DNA of 64,000 bases, taken from contig NZ_JBBOYW010000001.1 of the NCBI RefSeq assembly GCF_038008325.1, forward strand, positions 1,168,001 to 1,232,000, read 5' to 3'. Position 1 is the first letter of the stretch. Each line of letters starts with the position of its first letter. The position numbers and the translations under genes were made by a program. Positions 37,692 through 46,252 of this stretch are shown here, piece after piece. The notes beneath the pieces were generated by a model. The model made no database searches, had not been told where the DNA came from, and saw only the letters and a list, made by a program, of their open reading frames with translations. The stretch is from Lysinibacillus sp. FSL K6-0232 (GTDB taxonomy: Bacteria > Bacillota > Bacilli > Bacillales_A > Planococcaceae).

Positions 37692-38850
37692 AGGTGATTA
37701 ACTTTTAGACTTACACTCTTTTTCTTCGTTTTCCTGTATACTATTCTTAATAGATATGAAACGGAGAAAAATGATGCGTAAAATTGTCCTAATTCCTGAA
37801 GAACAAATTCCTGCTGCTTTAGAAGAATTAAAGCTTGTCATGAAAGAAGAAAACAATCATAAAATGTTCGTTCGCTACCAAGTGATTTATATGTTACTTT
37901 CCGGCGAATCGTATGAAAAAATTGTCGACTATACAGGTCTTTCTTTAGCGACGCTGTTCAATTATCGCAAAGCTTATTGTGAAAAAGGGATCGCTGGACT
38001 TGGACGTAAAAAACAACCTGGTCGAAAGCGTCATTTAACGGCTGAACAAGAAGCACGAGTCGTCGCGACAATTGTCAACCAAACGCCTAAAGATGCTGGT
38101 TTTCCCGTTGAAATGAACTGGACAGCGCCTCTTCTTCGCGATTGGATTGAGCGAACATTTGGTGTGTCTTTTTCTGTACGTGGGACACGTGATTTATTGT
38201 ACCGTCTTGGTTTAAGTTATACGAAACCAACGTATACATTGGAAAAAGCAGACCCCCTCAAACAAGCAGTTTTCCTTGAAAAATTTGAACAGGCGAAAAA
38301 AAACTAATTCATGGTCAAATTGATCGTATTTTATTTGAAGACGAGTCAATGATCCGTGATTACCAAGCGATTTCCAACACGTGGTTTCTTAAAGGTCAAC
38401 AAAAAATCATTCCAACATATGGCCGACATCAAGGGGTTAAGCTAATTGGTACATTGGATTACGAAACGGGCGATGTATTTTGCGTGCAAGAAGAACAATA
38501 TACCGCTGTTGAATTCCTAAGTTTTTTAGAAAAAGTCATCGCTCGTTATCCGAATGAACGCATCGTGATGGTATTAGACAATGCGCGCATACACCATGCG
38601 AAATTGATTCAACCATTTTTAGAAAAGTATCAAGATTTCTTTGAATTTCTGTTCCTTCCGCCGTACAGTCCCAATTTAAATTTAATCGAAGGACTGTGGA
38701 AATGGATGAAGACAACGGTGATCCACAATGTCTTTTACTCAAATGTCGGAAAGATTCAACGTGCTGTCCAAGGCTTTATCCAAATGATTAATCAAACACC
38801 TGAAAATACGGTGAATAGGCTGTGCTTGAAACTCTAATTTTCTTTCACCG
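37692..38850 (+). mobile_element. IS630-family insertion sequence
   Basis: 1159 bp. The ends AGGTGATTAACTTTTAGAC (left) and, as reverse complement of the right, CGGTGAAAGAAAATTAGAG form imperfect inverted repeats (GGTGA...TTAGA). Both sides are flanked by TATATATA, in keeping with the TA target preference of IS630/mariner elements; the exact duplication length is obscured by the TA repeats. It carries one transposase in two frames. Confidence 0.88.
37771..38837 (+). CDS. IS630-family transposase, two frames joined by an A8 slippage site
   Basis: Frame 1 (37771-38307) encodes a helix-turn-helix region (YEKIVDYTGLSLATLFNYRK) and a linker, ending just after an A8 run at 38296-38303. Frame 2, open from the A-run to 38837, carries the DDE catalytic core: LFEDES, VLDNARIHHA, and YSPNLNLIEGLWKW. 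Only a frameshift at the A8 run gives the complete ~355-aa enzyme, as known for many IS630 members. GGAG precedes ATG 37771. Both frames are otherwise intact, so the element may be active. Confidence 0.88.
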
Positions 38851-39056
38851 TATATATAGTTATTTTATTTATATTACGTACATTGATTTCATTACCAATT
38901 GCAGCAGCGGTGGGGCACTTGCTATTTTAATAAAAATGATCAAGATATTACGATACCTTCCTTGTCTAATATATATATTCGACTATAGATTCATAGAAAA
39001 TTAAATAGTAAAATTAGGGTAAGAATAACTATAAATGGACAAGGAGGGTGTTACTT

Positions 39057-39983
39057 ATGCTAAAAAAATGGTTCGCTATATTTGCGATAGTGTTACTAAT
39101 ATTTCCTGTCTTAACGCCTATAACGCATGCTAGTGCAAGTGGGGATACAGCGGTTGCAGCGATAAAAAAGTCGGTAATTCAGAAAAAGCCATATAGAACA
39201 TTTGCATCAGAATATGATATGGAATGGGAAATGGCATCTAAAAACTATCGGCAATTTTATTTAGTTGGTCGTAAAAATAATAAAATTGTTGGTGGCTATG
39301 ATACACGTAAAGGTCAGTCTTTGTTTGGCATTAAAATTGGTGAATCAAGCACAACTGTGACGAAAAAATATGGTACACCAGTGGACGCTATTTTAAAGGG
39401 TATGACTAAGTATACGAAATCTTATAAAGATGCGTATGGTCAAACAACACACGGTACATATCTTATTGATGGTAAATATGTAACATTTTTCTATGATGTA
39501 CATGCTAAAAATACGGTTCGTTCGATTTTATGGGTAACGAAGGAAATAGAACTATCGAAAAATGGCTTCTACGCACAAGCATCCCAAGCACGTCAAAAAA
39601 GCTTTGAGGAATTAACAGTACATTTGATGAATCAAGCACGTGTATCAGAAGGCATAGCTGCACTTTCCTACGCATCACAGTATAATCAGATTGGTCGTCT
39701 TCATAGCCTTGATATGGTTACTAATCAGTATTTTGATCATACAAATCTGAAAGGGCAAGAGCCTTGGGATCGTATGAAGGCTGGCGGTATAGAATATTCC
39801 TATGCGGGTGAAAATATTGCATATGGTCAATATAGTGCTATTTATGCACATGAAGCACTAATGAACTCATTAGGACATCGTCAAAATATTTTACAGGCTA
39901 AATTTACGCATGCATTTGTAGGTGTACAATTCTCAAATAAAAATATTCCATACTACACAATTGGATTTTATACACCTAGGTAA
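39057..39983 (+). CDS. Secreted CAP-domain protein with CAP-associated N-terminal domain
   Basis: 308 aa. A Sec signal peptide (about residues 1-27, KKWFAIFAIVLLIFPVLTP, then THASA) precedes a CAP-associated N-terminal domain (about 60-170, GIKIGESSTTVTKKYGTP). A C-terminal SCP/PR-1-like CAP domain follows (about 185-308: LMNQARVSEGIAALSY, HSLDMVTNQYFDHTN, AGENIAYGQYSAIYAHEALM, SLGHRQNIL). The overall layout resembles Bacillus YlbC/YkwD-type spore or envelope proteins of unknown biochemical role. AAGGAGGG precedes ATG 39057; the GTG at 39048 lies inside that site. Confidence 0.88.
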   Translation: MLKKWFAIFAIVLLIFPVLTPITHASASGDTAVAAIKKSVIQKKPYRTFASEYDMEWEMASKNYRQFYLVGRKNNKIVGGYDTRKGQSLFGIKIGESSTTVTKKYGTPVDAILKGMTKYTKSYKDAYGQTTHGTYLIDGKYVTFFYDVHAKNTVRSILWVTKEIELSKNGFYAQASQARQKSFEELTVHLMNQARVSEGIAALSYASQYNQIGRLHSLDMVTNQYFDHTNLKGQEPWDRMKAGGIEYSYAGENIAYGQYSAIYAHEALMNSLGHRQNILQAKFTHAFVGVQFSNKNIPYYTIGFYTPR

Positions 39984-39985
39984 AT

Positions 39986-40067
39986 AAAGCACTGAACTTA
40001 TTGAAAAAAGAAAGGGCTGAGAAGGAAAGTGCCTTGTTCTCATTCAATAGTTCAGTGCTTTTTTATT
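39986..40067 (+). terminator. Terminator after CAP gene
   Basis: AAAGCACTGAAC plus TTATTGAA pair with TTCAATA plus GTTCAGTGCTTT; T-run follows. The loop is long. Confidence 0.75.
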
Positions 40068-40198
40068 CTGTATGAATCAGTATAGGATGAAGGAAACTTT
40101 CACTAATTGAAGGCTTACTTTGTAAAGTTTAGAGCAGCAATAACTTTTTAGCTATAAAGTATTTTTAGAAAATGGCTAGATTTTTTTAATGATTGCTG

Positions 40199-40204
40199 TA
40201 TAAT
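40199..40204 (+). promoter_or_regulatory. Probable -10 box of the rib operon leader
   Basis: TATAAT 18 nt before the first FMN aptamer; no good -35 box was found at the right distance, so the promoter assignment is tentative. Confidence 0.45.
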
Positions 40205-40221
40205 TAGACGCAATATGAATA

Positions 40222-40413
40222 GTACCTTCGGGGTCGGGTGCAAATCCCAATCGGCGGTAAAGCCCGCGAGCTTAAATAAGCAGGATTCGGTGAAATTCCG
40301 AGGCCGACAGTAATAGTCTGGATGAGAGAAGGTAGGCAAAAAAGCGACAGAGATGTGGCTTTATTTGATGATGCTTATTTTGACCCCACAGTAGAATGTG
40401 AGGTCATTTTTAA
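40222..40413 (+). promoter_or_regulatory. FMN riboswitch, unit 1 of 5 (aptamer plus terminator)
   Basis: Aptamer 40222-40336: ACCTTCGGGG, GGGTGCAAATCCC, CGGCGGTAAAGCCCGCGAG, GATTCGGTGAAATTCCG, GCCGACAGTAATAGTCTGGA and GAGAGAAGGT. This is the RFN element. Terminator 40380-40413: TGACC-CACA/TGTG-GGTCA with T5. This unit is nearest the promoter and has slightly different terminator arms from units 2-4. Confidence 0.95.
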
Positions 40414-40423
40414 TTGAATAAAA

Positions 40424-40613
40424 GTCCTTCGGGGTCGGGTGCAAGTCCCAATCGGCGGTAAAGCCCGCGAGCTTAAATAAGCAGGATTCGGTGAAATTCC
40501 GAGGCCGGCAGTAATAGTCTGGATGAGAGAAGGTAGGCAAAAAAGCGACAGAGATGTGGCTTTATTTGACAATGCCAAAAATGACCCCGCAGTAGAATGT
40601 AGGGTCATTTTTT
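40424..40613 (+). promoter_or_regulatory. FMN riboswitch, unit 2 of 5 (aptamer plus terminator)
   Basis: Aptamer 40424-40537 with all RFN core blocks; it differs from the others by GCCGGCAGT in place of GCCGACAGT. Terminator 40578-40613: AAATGACCC pairs with GGGTCATTT, then T-rich sequence. Confidence 0.95.
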
Positions 40614-40625
40614 AATTGAATAAAA

Positions 40626-40815
40626 GTCCTTCGGGGTCGGGTGCAAGTCCCAATCGGCGGTAAAGCCCGCGAGCTTAAATAAGCAGGATTCGGTGAGATT
40701 CCGAAGCCGACAGTAATAGTCTGGATGAGAGAAGGTAGGCAAAAAAGCGACAGAGATGTGGCTTTATTTGACAATGCCAAAAATGACCCCGCAGTAGAAT
40801 GTAGGGTCATTTTTT
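40626..40815 (+). promoter_or_regulatory. FMN riboswitch, unit 3 of 5 (aptamer plus terminator)
   Basis: Aptamer 40626-40739, with GGTGAGATTCCGAAGCC in the helix that is GGTGAAATTCCGAGGCC in units 1 and 2. Terminator 40780-40815 is identical to that of unit 2. Confidence 0.95.
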
Positions 40816-40827
40816 AATTGAATAAAA

Positions 40828-41017
40828 GTCCTTCGGGGTCGGGTGCAAGTCCCAATCGGCGGTAAAGCCCGCGAGCTTAAATAAGCAGGATTCGGTGAGA
40901 TTCCGAGGCCGACAGTAATAGTCTGGATGAGAGAAGGTAGGCAAAAAAGCGACAGAGATGTGGCTTTATTTGACAATGCCAAAAATGACCCCGCAGTAGA
41001 ATGTAGGGTCATTTTTT
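40828..41017 (+). promoter_or_regulatory. FMN riboswitch, unit 4 of 5 (aptamer plus terminator)
   Basis: Aptamer 40828-40941 with GGTGAGATTCCGAGGCC, otherwise the same as unit 3. Terminator 40982-41017 is identical to those of units 2 and 3. Confidence 0.95.
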
Positions 41018-41029
41018 AATTGAATAAAA

Positions 41030-41226
41030 GTCCTTCGGGGTCGGGTGCAAGTCCCAATCGGCGGTAAAGCCCGCGAGCTTAAATAAGCAGGATTCGGTGA
41101 AATTCCGAAGCCGACAGTAACAGTCTGGATGAGAGAAGGTAGGCAAAAAGCTAGCAATTATGCTGGTTTATTTAGTGATGCCTTTTCCGTAAAAGCCCCT
41201 TATTTTAAGGTGGCTTTTTATTTTTA
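41030..41226 (+). promoter_or_regulatory. FMN riboswitch, unit 5 of 5 (ribD-proximal, different platform)
   Basis: Aptamer 41030-41142 (with GTAACAGTCTGGA). The downstream part differs from units 1-4: GCTAGCAATTATGCTGG in place of GCGACAGAGATGTGG, and a different terminator at 41191-41226, AAAAGCC-CCTT/AAGG-GGCTTTT with T-rich tail. It is probably the ancestral copy that controls ribD directly. Confidence 0.95.
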
Positions 41227-41240
41227 AAGGAGGTGAGGAA

Positions 41241-42272
41241 ATGAATGACAAACAAATTATGCAATTTGCTATAGATTTGGCGAAATCAGGAAGCAATCAA
41301 ACCGCTCCCAATCCATTAGTGGGCTGTGTTATTACAAAAGATCAGGAGATTATAGGCTTTGGAGCACATCTTAAGGCAGGTGAGGCACATGCAGAAATCA
41401 ATGCGTTAAAAATTGCAGGTGAGAAAGCGCAAGGGGCAACTGTGTATGTCACGCTTGAGCCTTGTAGCCATATTGGACAAACTGGTCCCTGTGTAGAGGC
41501 ACTTATTCAAGCACAGGTAACACATGTTTTTATTGCCACGCTTGATCCGAATCCACTTGTTGCTGGACGAGGTGTCCAAAGGTTAGAGGAGGCAGGTATT
41601 ACAGTAAGTGTGGGATTATGTGAGCATGAAGCAAGAGCATTAAATGAAGCATTTTTCTACTATATCTCACAGCGCTTACCCTATGTGACATTAAAGCAAG
41701 CTATTTCATTAGATGGCAAAATTACTGCTGAAAAGGGGAAGCAAACAGCCATTACAGGTCGACAAGTTCAAGAAGATGTTCATAATGCGCGTGCAGTGCA
41801 TGATGCTATTTTAGTTGGCTCAAACACTGTTTGTATAGATGATCCAAGTTTAACAAATCGGTTAGGTACATCAATGAAGCAGCCGATTCGAGTTGTGATT
41901 GATCGAGAGGGGAAAGTTCCAAGTTCGGCGAAAGTATTGAATGACAATATAGCTCCAACATGGCTTTTTACAGCAAAGCCACGTTATTTTGCAGGAGTTC
42001 GTACATTTGTAATAGCAGATTGCTCCTTGCGCAATATTTTAAGAATACTGGCAGCTGAAGGCATTATGACAGTATATGTTGAAGCTGGCTGTCAAATGGC
42101 AGATGCCTTTTTACAGCAACGGCTTGTCCAAAAAATGATAGTGTATATCGCTCCGAAATTATTGGGCGCTGAGGCACTTTCAATGGCAACAGAGGCTTTA
42201 GCAGGAGCATTTACTTTTACTGAAGTTGAAAAAATAGGTGAGGATATTAAATTAACGCTAACAATGAAATGA
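41241..42272 (+). CDS. ribD: Bifunctional diaminohydroxyphosphoribosylaminopyrimidine deaminase / reductase
   Basis: 343 aa. The N-terminal deaminase domain (about 1-145) has the zinc motif HAEINALK plus PCSHIGQTGPC. The C-terminal reductase domain (about 150-343) has LKQAISLDGKIT and a dinucleotide-binding AEGIMTVYVEAGCQMADAFL block. It performs the second and third steps of riboflavin synthesis. ATG 41241 follows AAAGGAGGTGAGG. It is the first gene of ribD-ribE-ribBA-ribH and lies directly under the five FMN riboswitches. Confidence 0.97.
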   Translation: MNDKQIMQFAIDLAKSGSNQTAPNPLVGCVITKDQEIIGFGAHLKAGEAHAEINALKIAGEKAQGATVYVTLEPCSHIGQTGPCVEALIQAQVTHVFIATLDPNPLVAGRGVQRLEEAGITVSVGLCEHEARALNEAFFYYISQRLPYVTLKQAISLDGKITAEKGKQTAITGRQVQEDVHNARAVHDAILVGSNTVCIDDPSLTNRLGTSMKQPIRVVIDREGKVPSSAKVLNDNIAPTWLFTAKPRYFAGVRTFVIADCSLRNILRILAAEGIMTVYVEAGCQMADAFLQQRLVQKMIVYIAPKLLGAEALSMATEALAGAFTFTEVEKIGEDIKLTLTMK

Positions 42273-42281
42273 GGTGAGCAT

Positions 42282-42914
42282 TTGTTTACAGGAATTATTG
42301 AGGAGCTTGGGACGATTAAGCAAATGGCAAAAGGGCAAGAATCCATTGCTTTGACGATTGGTGTTCAAAAGATTACGCACGATTTAAAAATCGGCGATAG
42401 CATTGCTGTTAATGGCGTATGTTTAACGGTAACAAGCTTTACGAATATGCAATTTACAGCTGATGTAATGCCAGAAACAATACGTGCAACAGCCCTTTCA
42501 CAATTACAAATAGGTGCTACGGTTAACATAGAGCGTGCGATGAGTGCCAATGGTCGATTTGGTGGACATTTTGTATCGGGACATATTGATGAAGTAGGCA
42601 CGATTTTGCGTAAACGTCCGTTTGCCAATGCAGTTTATTTTGATATAAGAGTTTCTCAAGAGGCAAGTGCGTTATGCATACCCCGTGGCTCAATTGCAAT
42701 TGATGGTATTAGTTTAACGATTTTTGGGTTACAAAAGGAGCTTGTGACAGTATCTATTATTCCTCATACAATCCATGAAACAACACTGGGCTTTAAGCGG
42801 GAAGGGGACCTTGTAAATATCGAAACAGATGTGCTAGGAAAGTATATTGCGAAACAGCTACAGGCAAAATCAACAACATTAACGGCAGAGTTTTTACAAC
42901 AACATGGATTTTAA
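42282..42914 (+). CDS. ribE: Riboflavin synthase alpha chain
   Basis: 210 aa made of two similar lumazine-binding barrels: MFTGIIEELGTI with GDSIAVNGVCLTV, then GHIDEVGTI with GSIAIDGISLTI. It dismutates two lumazine molecules into riboflavin. Start TTG 42282 follows GAGGTGAG and gives the invariant MFTGII start. Ten nucleotides follow the ribD stop. Confidence 0.97.
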   Translation: MFTGIIEELGTIKQMAKGQESIALTIGVQKITHDLKIGDSIAVNGVCLTVTSFTNMQFTADVMPETIRATALSQLQIGATVNIERAMSANGRFGGHFVSGHIDEVGTILRKRPFANAVYFDIRVSQEASALCIPRGSIAIDGISLTIFGLQKELVTVSIIPHTIHETTLGFKREGDLVNIETDVLGKYIAKQLQAKSTTLTAEFLQQHGF

Positions 42915-42926
42915 AGGTGGGATAGT

Positions 42927-44114
42927 ATGTTTAACACAATTGAAGAAGCACTAGCTGACTTAAAGCAGGGAAAAGTAATTATTGTTGTCGATGATGAGAA
43001 TCGCGAAAATGAAGGAGATTTTGTTGTATTAGCGGAATATGCAACACCAGAGGTTATTAATTTTATGGCTACATATGGAAAAGGGCTAATTTGTACCCCT
43101 GTTAGTACACAAATAGCGCAATTGCTAAAGCTAGCGCCAATGGTTCAGCATAATACTGATCATCATCAAACTGCCTTTACAGTAAGCATTGATCATATTG
43201 ATACAACTACAGGGATTAGTGCATTTCAACGGGCATTAACGATTGAAAAAATGCTGGATGAACATGCACAGCCATTGCATTTTCGCCGCCCGGGGCATAT
43301 TTTTCCATTAATTGCACAGGACAATGGCGTTCTTGCAAGACCTGGACATACAGAAGCAGCTGTTGATTTAGCCATGCTTTGTGGCAGTAAGCAAGCGGGT
43401 GTTATTTGCGAAATTATGAATGAGGACGGTACGATGGCTCGTCTACCGCAATTAAAAGAGCTTGCTCAACGCTTTCAAATGAAGCTTATAACAATTGAAA
43501 GCTTAATCCATTATCGCCTTGCAACAGAGCAAATTATCTCACGCGAAGCGAGCATTCAATTACCATCTCATTATGGTGACTTTACAATGATTGGCTACGC
43601 GAACGCTATTGATGCTAAGGAGCATGTTGCCATTATTAAAGGGGATTTACAGCATGTCACAGCACCACTTATTCGTATTCACTCAGAATGCTTAACAGGT
43701 GATGTTTTTGGCTCCAAACGCTGTGATTGCGGTGCGCAGCTACAAACAGCGCTTGCTACGATTGAGCAGGAAGGGGTAGGGGCAGTTCTTTATATGCGAC
43801 AGGAAGGACGAGGTATAGGCTTATTCAATAAACTAAAAGCCTATGAATTACAGGAGCAAGGCTACGATACAGTAGAGGCAAATGAAATGCTTGGCTATGC
43901 GAGTGAGCTGCGTGATTACAGCTTATGTGCACAAATGCTAAAAGATTTAGGTGTCACATCTATTCGTTTAATGACGAACAATCCTGATAAAGTAGCACAG
44001 CTTGAACGATATGGTATTACAGTGGTGGAGCGTGTACCACTTATCGCTGGTTTAGTAGCAGAAAATGCTCATTATATGGATACAAAAAAAGAAAAAATGG
44101 CGCATTTATTATAG
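42927..44114 (+). CDS. ribBA: 3,4-dihydroxy-2-butanone-4-phosphate synthase / GTP cyclohydrolase II
   Basis: 395 aa fusion. The RibB half (about 1-200) has [13 protein letters not shown] (acidic metal site) and [20 protein letters not shown]. The RibA half (about 205-395) has the zinc motif C-x10-C-x-C in [16 protein letters not shown] and [10 protein letters not shown]. It makes both precursors of the lumazine. Shine-Dalgarno GGTGGGA precedes ATG 42927. Confidence 0.97.
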   Translation: MFNTIEEALADLKQGKVIIVVDDENRENEGDFVVLAEYATPEVINFMATYGKGLICTPVSTQIAQLLKLAPMVQHNTDHHQTAFTVSIDHIDTTTGISAFQRALTIEKMLDEHAQPLHFRRPGHIFPLIAQDNGVLARPGHTEAAVDLAMLCGSKQAGVICEIMNEDGTMARLPQLKELAQRFQMKLITIESLIHYRLATEQIISREASIQLPSHYGDFTMIGYANAIDAKEHVAIIKGDLQHVTAPLIRIHSECLTGDVFGSKRCDCGAQLQTALATIEQEGVGAVLYMRQEGRGIGLFNKLKAYELQEQGYDTVEANEMLGYASELRDYSLCAQMLKDLGVTSIRLMTNNPDKVAQLERYGITVVERVPLIAGLVAENAHYMDTKKEKMAHLL

Positions 44115-44126
44115 GAGGAATGAAGT

Positions 44127-44591
44127 ATGGTTAAAACATTGGAAGCACAGCTGGTAGGTACTGGATTAACAATAGGGATTGTTGTTGGACGTTTTAATGA
44201 GTTTATTAATGATAAATTATTGGCAGGTGCCATTGATGGCTTAAAGCGTCACGGTGTAGAGGACGATGCTATTGAAGTTGCTTGGGTGCCGGGCGCATTT
44301 GAAGTGCCCTTTATAGCGAAAAAAATGGCAGAGTCTAAAAAATATGATGCTGTTATTGGGCTTGGTACGGTTATCCGTGGAGCAACAACACACTATGATT
44401 ATGTATGTAATGAATCAGCAAAAGGTATTGCTAACGTAGGCTTACAAACAGGTGTACCAACGATTTTTGGCATTGTCACAACAGAAACGATTGAGCAAGC
44501 CATCGAGCGAGCTGGTACAAAGGCAGGCAATAAAGGCTATGATGCTGCTATTGCTGCTATTGAGATGGCAAATTTAACGAAAATGTTATAG
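44127..44591 (+). CDS. ribH: 6,7-dimethyl-8-ribityllumazine synthase
   Basis: 154 aa lumazine synthase subunit of the icosahedral or pentameric shell. [51 protein letters not shown] and [20 protein letters not shown] are standard. AGGAGG precedes ATG 44127, 12 nt after ribBA. It is the last gene of the operon; only a weak hairpin (AGCTTCAT/ATGGAGCT, 44630-44650) follows. Confidence 0.97.
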   Translation: MVKTLEAQLVGTGLTIGIVVGRFNEFINDKLLAGAIDGLKRHGVEDDAIEVAWVPGAFEVPFIAKKMAESKKYDAVIGLGTVIRGATTHYDYVCNESAKGIANVGLQTGVPTIFGIVTTETIEQAIERAGTKAGNKGYDAAIAAIEMANLTKML

Positions 44592-45016
44592 CTATTAGCT
44601 CATAGTTTAGAGAGAAACCCCAGCTTCATGAATGGAGCTTCTCCTACCTATAGAAAAATACGCTCTTGTAAATTATAAAAAATGTTTGCTGAACTTGAAA
44701 ACACAGCCTTTAGCATAAGGTTAAATGGTTGAAAGCAAAGCTCACTACTAATATTGCCTGATGCTCTTCTTCTGTAAGATTTGTTCATTGTCTTAATCAT
44801 GTAGGCTACGATCAATGCAATGGATTAGCTGTAGCAGACATAGGCTCTTGCGTTGCCACTACAAGAATATAGCATATGGTCTGCTTTCTATGCTTATTTG
44901 CTATAGATATTTATTCGATATAGGTATTTGCTAACCTTACCATCCCATTCTATAATCGCCTTAAGAGAGGTTTGGTAGGATGATTGTAGCATTGATTTAG
45001 GATATAGTAGAAAAAA
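44592..45016. other. 425-bp intergenic region, nothing convincing
   Basis: Contains a weak hairpin near 44630-44650 and no ORF with a ribosome binding site on either strand. Short translated stretches on the minus strand do not match any family I can name. Confidence 0.4.
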
Positions 45017-45040
45017 TTGAAAAGCTTAGGGAGGATAACG

Positions 45041-46114
45041 ATGAAAAAGACATTAGCACTCTACTTGCTGATAATCGCTTTACTCGTAGGTTGTTCTGCA
45101 AATACGCCACAAGCAAATGATACAGAAAAGGAGCAACAGCTATCTGATGAGAAGATAGAGGTGATTGCAGAAAATTTAGATGCACCTTGGTCCATTCATA
45201 AAATCGACAATACATTTTATCTAACAGAGAGATCAGGTAGTATTGTCAAAATAGAGGGAGAAAAAGTACAACGACAAAGTGTAAAGCTTGACAAAGAGCT
45301 ATCAACAGCATCAGAGGCGGGGCTGCTTGGCTTTGTTGTAGCACCAGATTTTTTAACGTCCAATAAAGCGTATGCGTACTATACGTATGAAGATGCTGAC
45401 GGTCAATTTAATCGCATTGTTACGTTACAGCTTGAGGATAATAGGTGGATAGAAGAAAGCGTGCTTGTAGATCAAATTCCAAGTGGTACTTATCATCATG
45501 GAGGAAGATTGAAAATAGGACCAGATGAAAAGCTTTATGCAACAACGGGAGATGCATCTAATCGCGATATTGCACAAAATCTTGCATCATTAGGTGGGAA
45601 AATTTTAAGAATGAATTTGGATGGAACCATTCCAAGTGATAATCCTATTCCAGAATCCTTTATTTATAGCTATGGACACCGCAACCCTCAAGGGCTTACT
45701 TGGTCAACAGATGAAACAATGTATGCAAGTGAACATGGAAACCAGGCGAATGATGAGGTTAATGTAATTCATGCGGGTCAAAATTACGGCTGGCCGATTA
45801 TTGAAGGCAAGGAGGCACAAGAAAATTTAATTGCACCACTGTTTACTTCAGGAAGCGATACAACTTGGGCACCATCTGGTATGGCTTATTATAATGGTCA
45901 TTTATATGTAGCGGCATTAAGAGGGACAGCCGTCCTACAATTTAATTTAGATACGAAAGAAATACATAAGGTCATCACGAACTTAGGTAGAATTCGGGAT
46001 GTCTTGATTGAAGATGACTTTCTTTATTTTATTAGCAATAATTCGGATGGTCGGGGAAATCCACAAGAGCATGATGATAAGCTCTATCGTATTCCACTGT
46101 CTGCATTGGAGTAA
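45041..46114 (+). CDS. PQQ-type sugar dehydrogenase lipoprotein
   Basis: 357 aa. Lipoprotein signal MKKTLALYLLIIALLVGC with Cys18, then a six-bladed beta-propeller of the glucose/sorbosone dehydrogenase family (PF07995): ENLDAPWSIHKIDNTFYLTE, EAGLLGFVVAPDF, SGTYHHGGRLKIGPDEKLY, SYGHRNPQGLTW, SEHGNQANDEVNVI, NYGWPIIEG and WAPSGMAYY. By family it would oxidise an aldose using PQQ at the cell surface; no PQQ genes are nearby and cofactor use is unproven. GGGAGG precedes ATG 45041. Confidence 0.88.
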   Translation: MKKTLALYLLIIALLVGCSANTPQANDTEKEQQLSDEKIEVIAENLDAPWSIHKIDNTFYLTERSGSIVKIEGEKVQRQSVKLDKELSTASEAGLLGFVVAPDFLTSNKAYAYYTYEDADGQFNRIVTLQLEDNRWIEESVLVDQIPSGTYHHGGRLKIGPDEKLYATTGDASNRDIAQNLASLGGKILRMNLDGTIPSDNPIPESFIYSYGHRNPQGLTWSTDETMYASEHGNQANDEVNVIHAGQNYGWPIIEGKEAQENLIAPLFTSGSDTTWAPSGMAYYNGHLYVAALRGTAVLQFNLDTKEIHKVITNLGRIRDVLIEDDFLYFISNNSDGRGNPQEHDDKLYRIPLSALE

Positions 46115-46208
46115 TAATAAGGCTGAGGCATCAAAATATTGCCCTAGCCACAGAGTAGCAGCAAGCTAAAATCTAAAAAAATTGGGTTTATAGCAACCTA
46201 ATTTAAAT

Positions 46209-46252
46209 ATAATAGACAAAATCGAAAAAATCGACTTTGTCTATTATTTTTT
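46209..46252. terminator. Bidirectional terminator
   Basis: AATAGACAAAATCGA pairs with TCGACTTTGTCTATT, with A-rich left and T-rich right flanks; it serves the dehydrogenase gene and the convergent permease gene. Confidence 0.85.

Larger units (their letters stand above)
36402..38930 (+). pseudogene. yjiH: YjiH-family nucleoside-recognition membrane protein, split by an IS630 element
   Basis: The left part (36402-37691) encodes about 430 aa of a polytopic protein with a Gate-type core (SSIDALTSWVGDGTIGVLMTS, DMFLPSILGAGIESEVTRFV). It stops after KIPLKFFDLYI, where the IS begins. Across the element the frame resumes at 38859 with VILFILRTLISLP and ends AAAVGHLLF at TAA 38928-38930, the usual YjiH C-terminus. 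The element therefore removed only the last membrane helix from the product, which now ends IR-stop. Start is ATG 36402 or TTG 36393 (GAGG at 36386-36389). Some function may remain. Confidence 0.88.
40222..41226 (+). repeat. Tandem array of five FMN riboswitch units, ~202-bp period
   Basis: The conserved start CCTTCGGGG of each unit falls at 40225, 40426, 40628, 40830 and 41032, giving steps of 201, 202, 202 and 202 bp. Units 2-4 are nearly identical over the full length; unit 1 differs slightly in its terminator, and unit 5 has a different expression platform. All five aptamers keep the RFN core blocks. Details are given per unit. Confidence 0.95.

Noticed and set aside
40566..40598. TTGACA and TAGAAT inside the repeated units as internal promoters
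   Set aside because: The spacing is 21 nt, too long for sigma-A, and TAGAAT lies in the terminator loop; unit 1 lacks TTGACA.
40375..41157. Minus-strand reading frames of 63-82 aa repeated across the FMN array
   Set aside because: They are antisense readings of the conserved riboswitch sequence, repeat only because the array repeats, and have no ribosome binding sites.
40222..41226. Array considered as CRISPR or tandem-coding repeat
   Set aside because: Unit length is ~202 bp without short spacers, and each unit folds as an RFN element with terminator.
44640..44900. Possible transposase relic on the minus strand after ribH
   Set aside because: Only short fragments with stops; no motif could be named.
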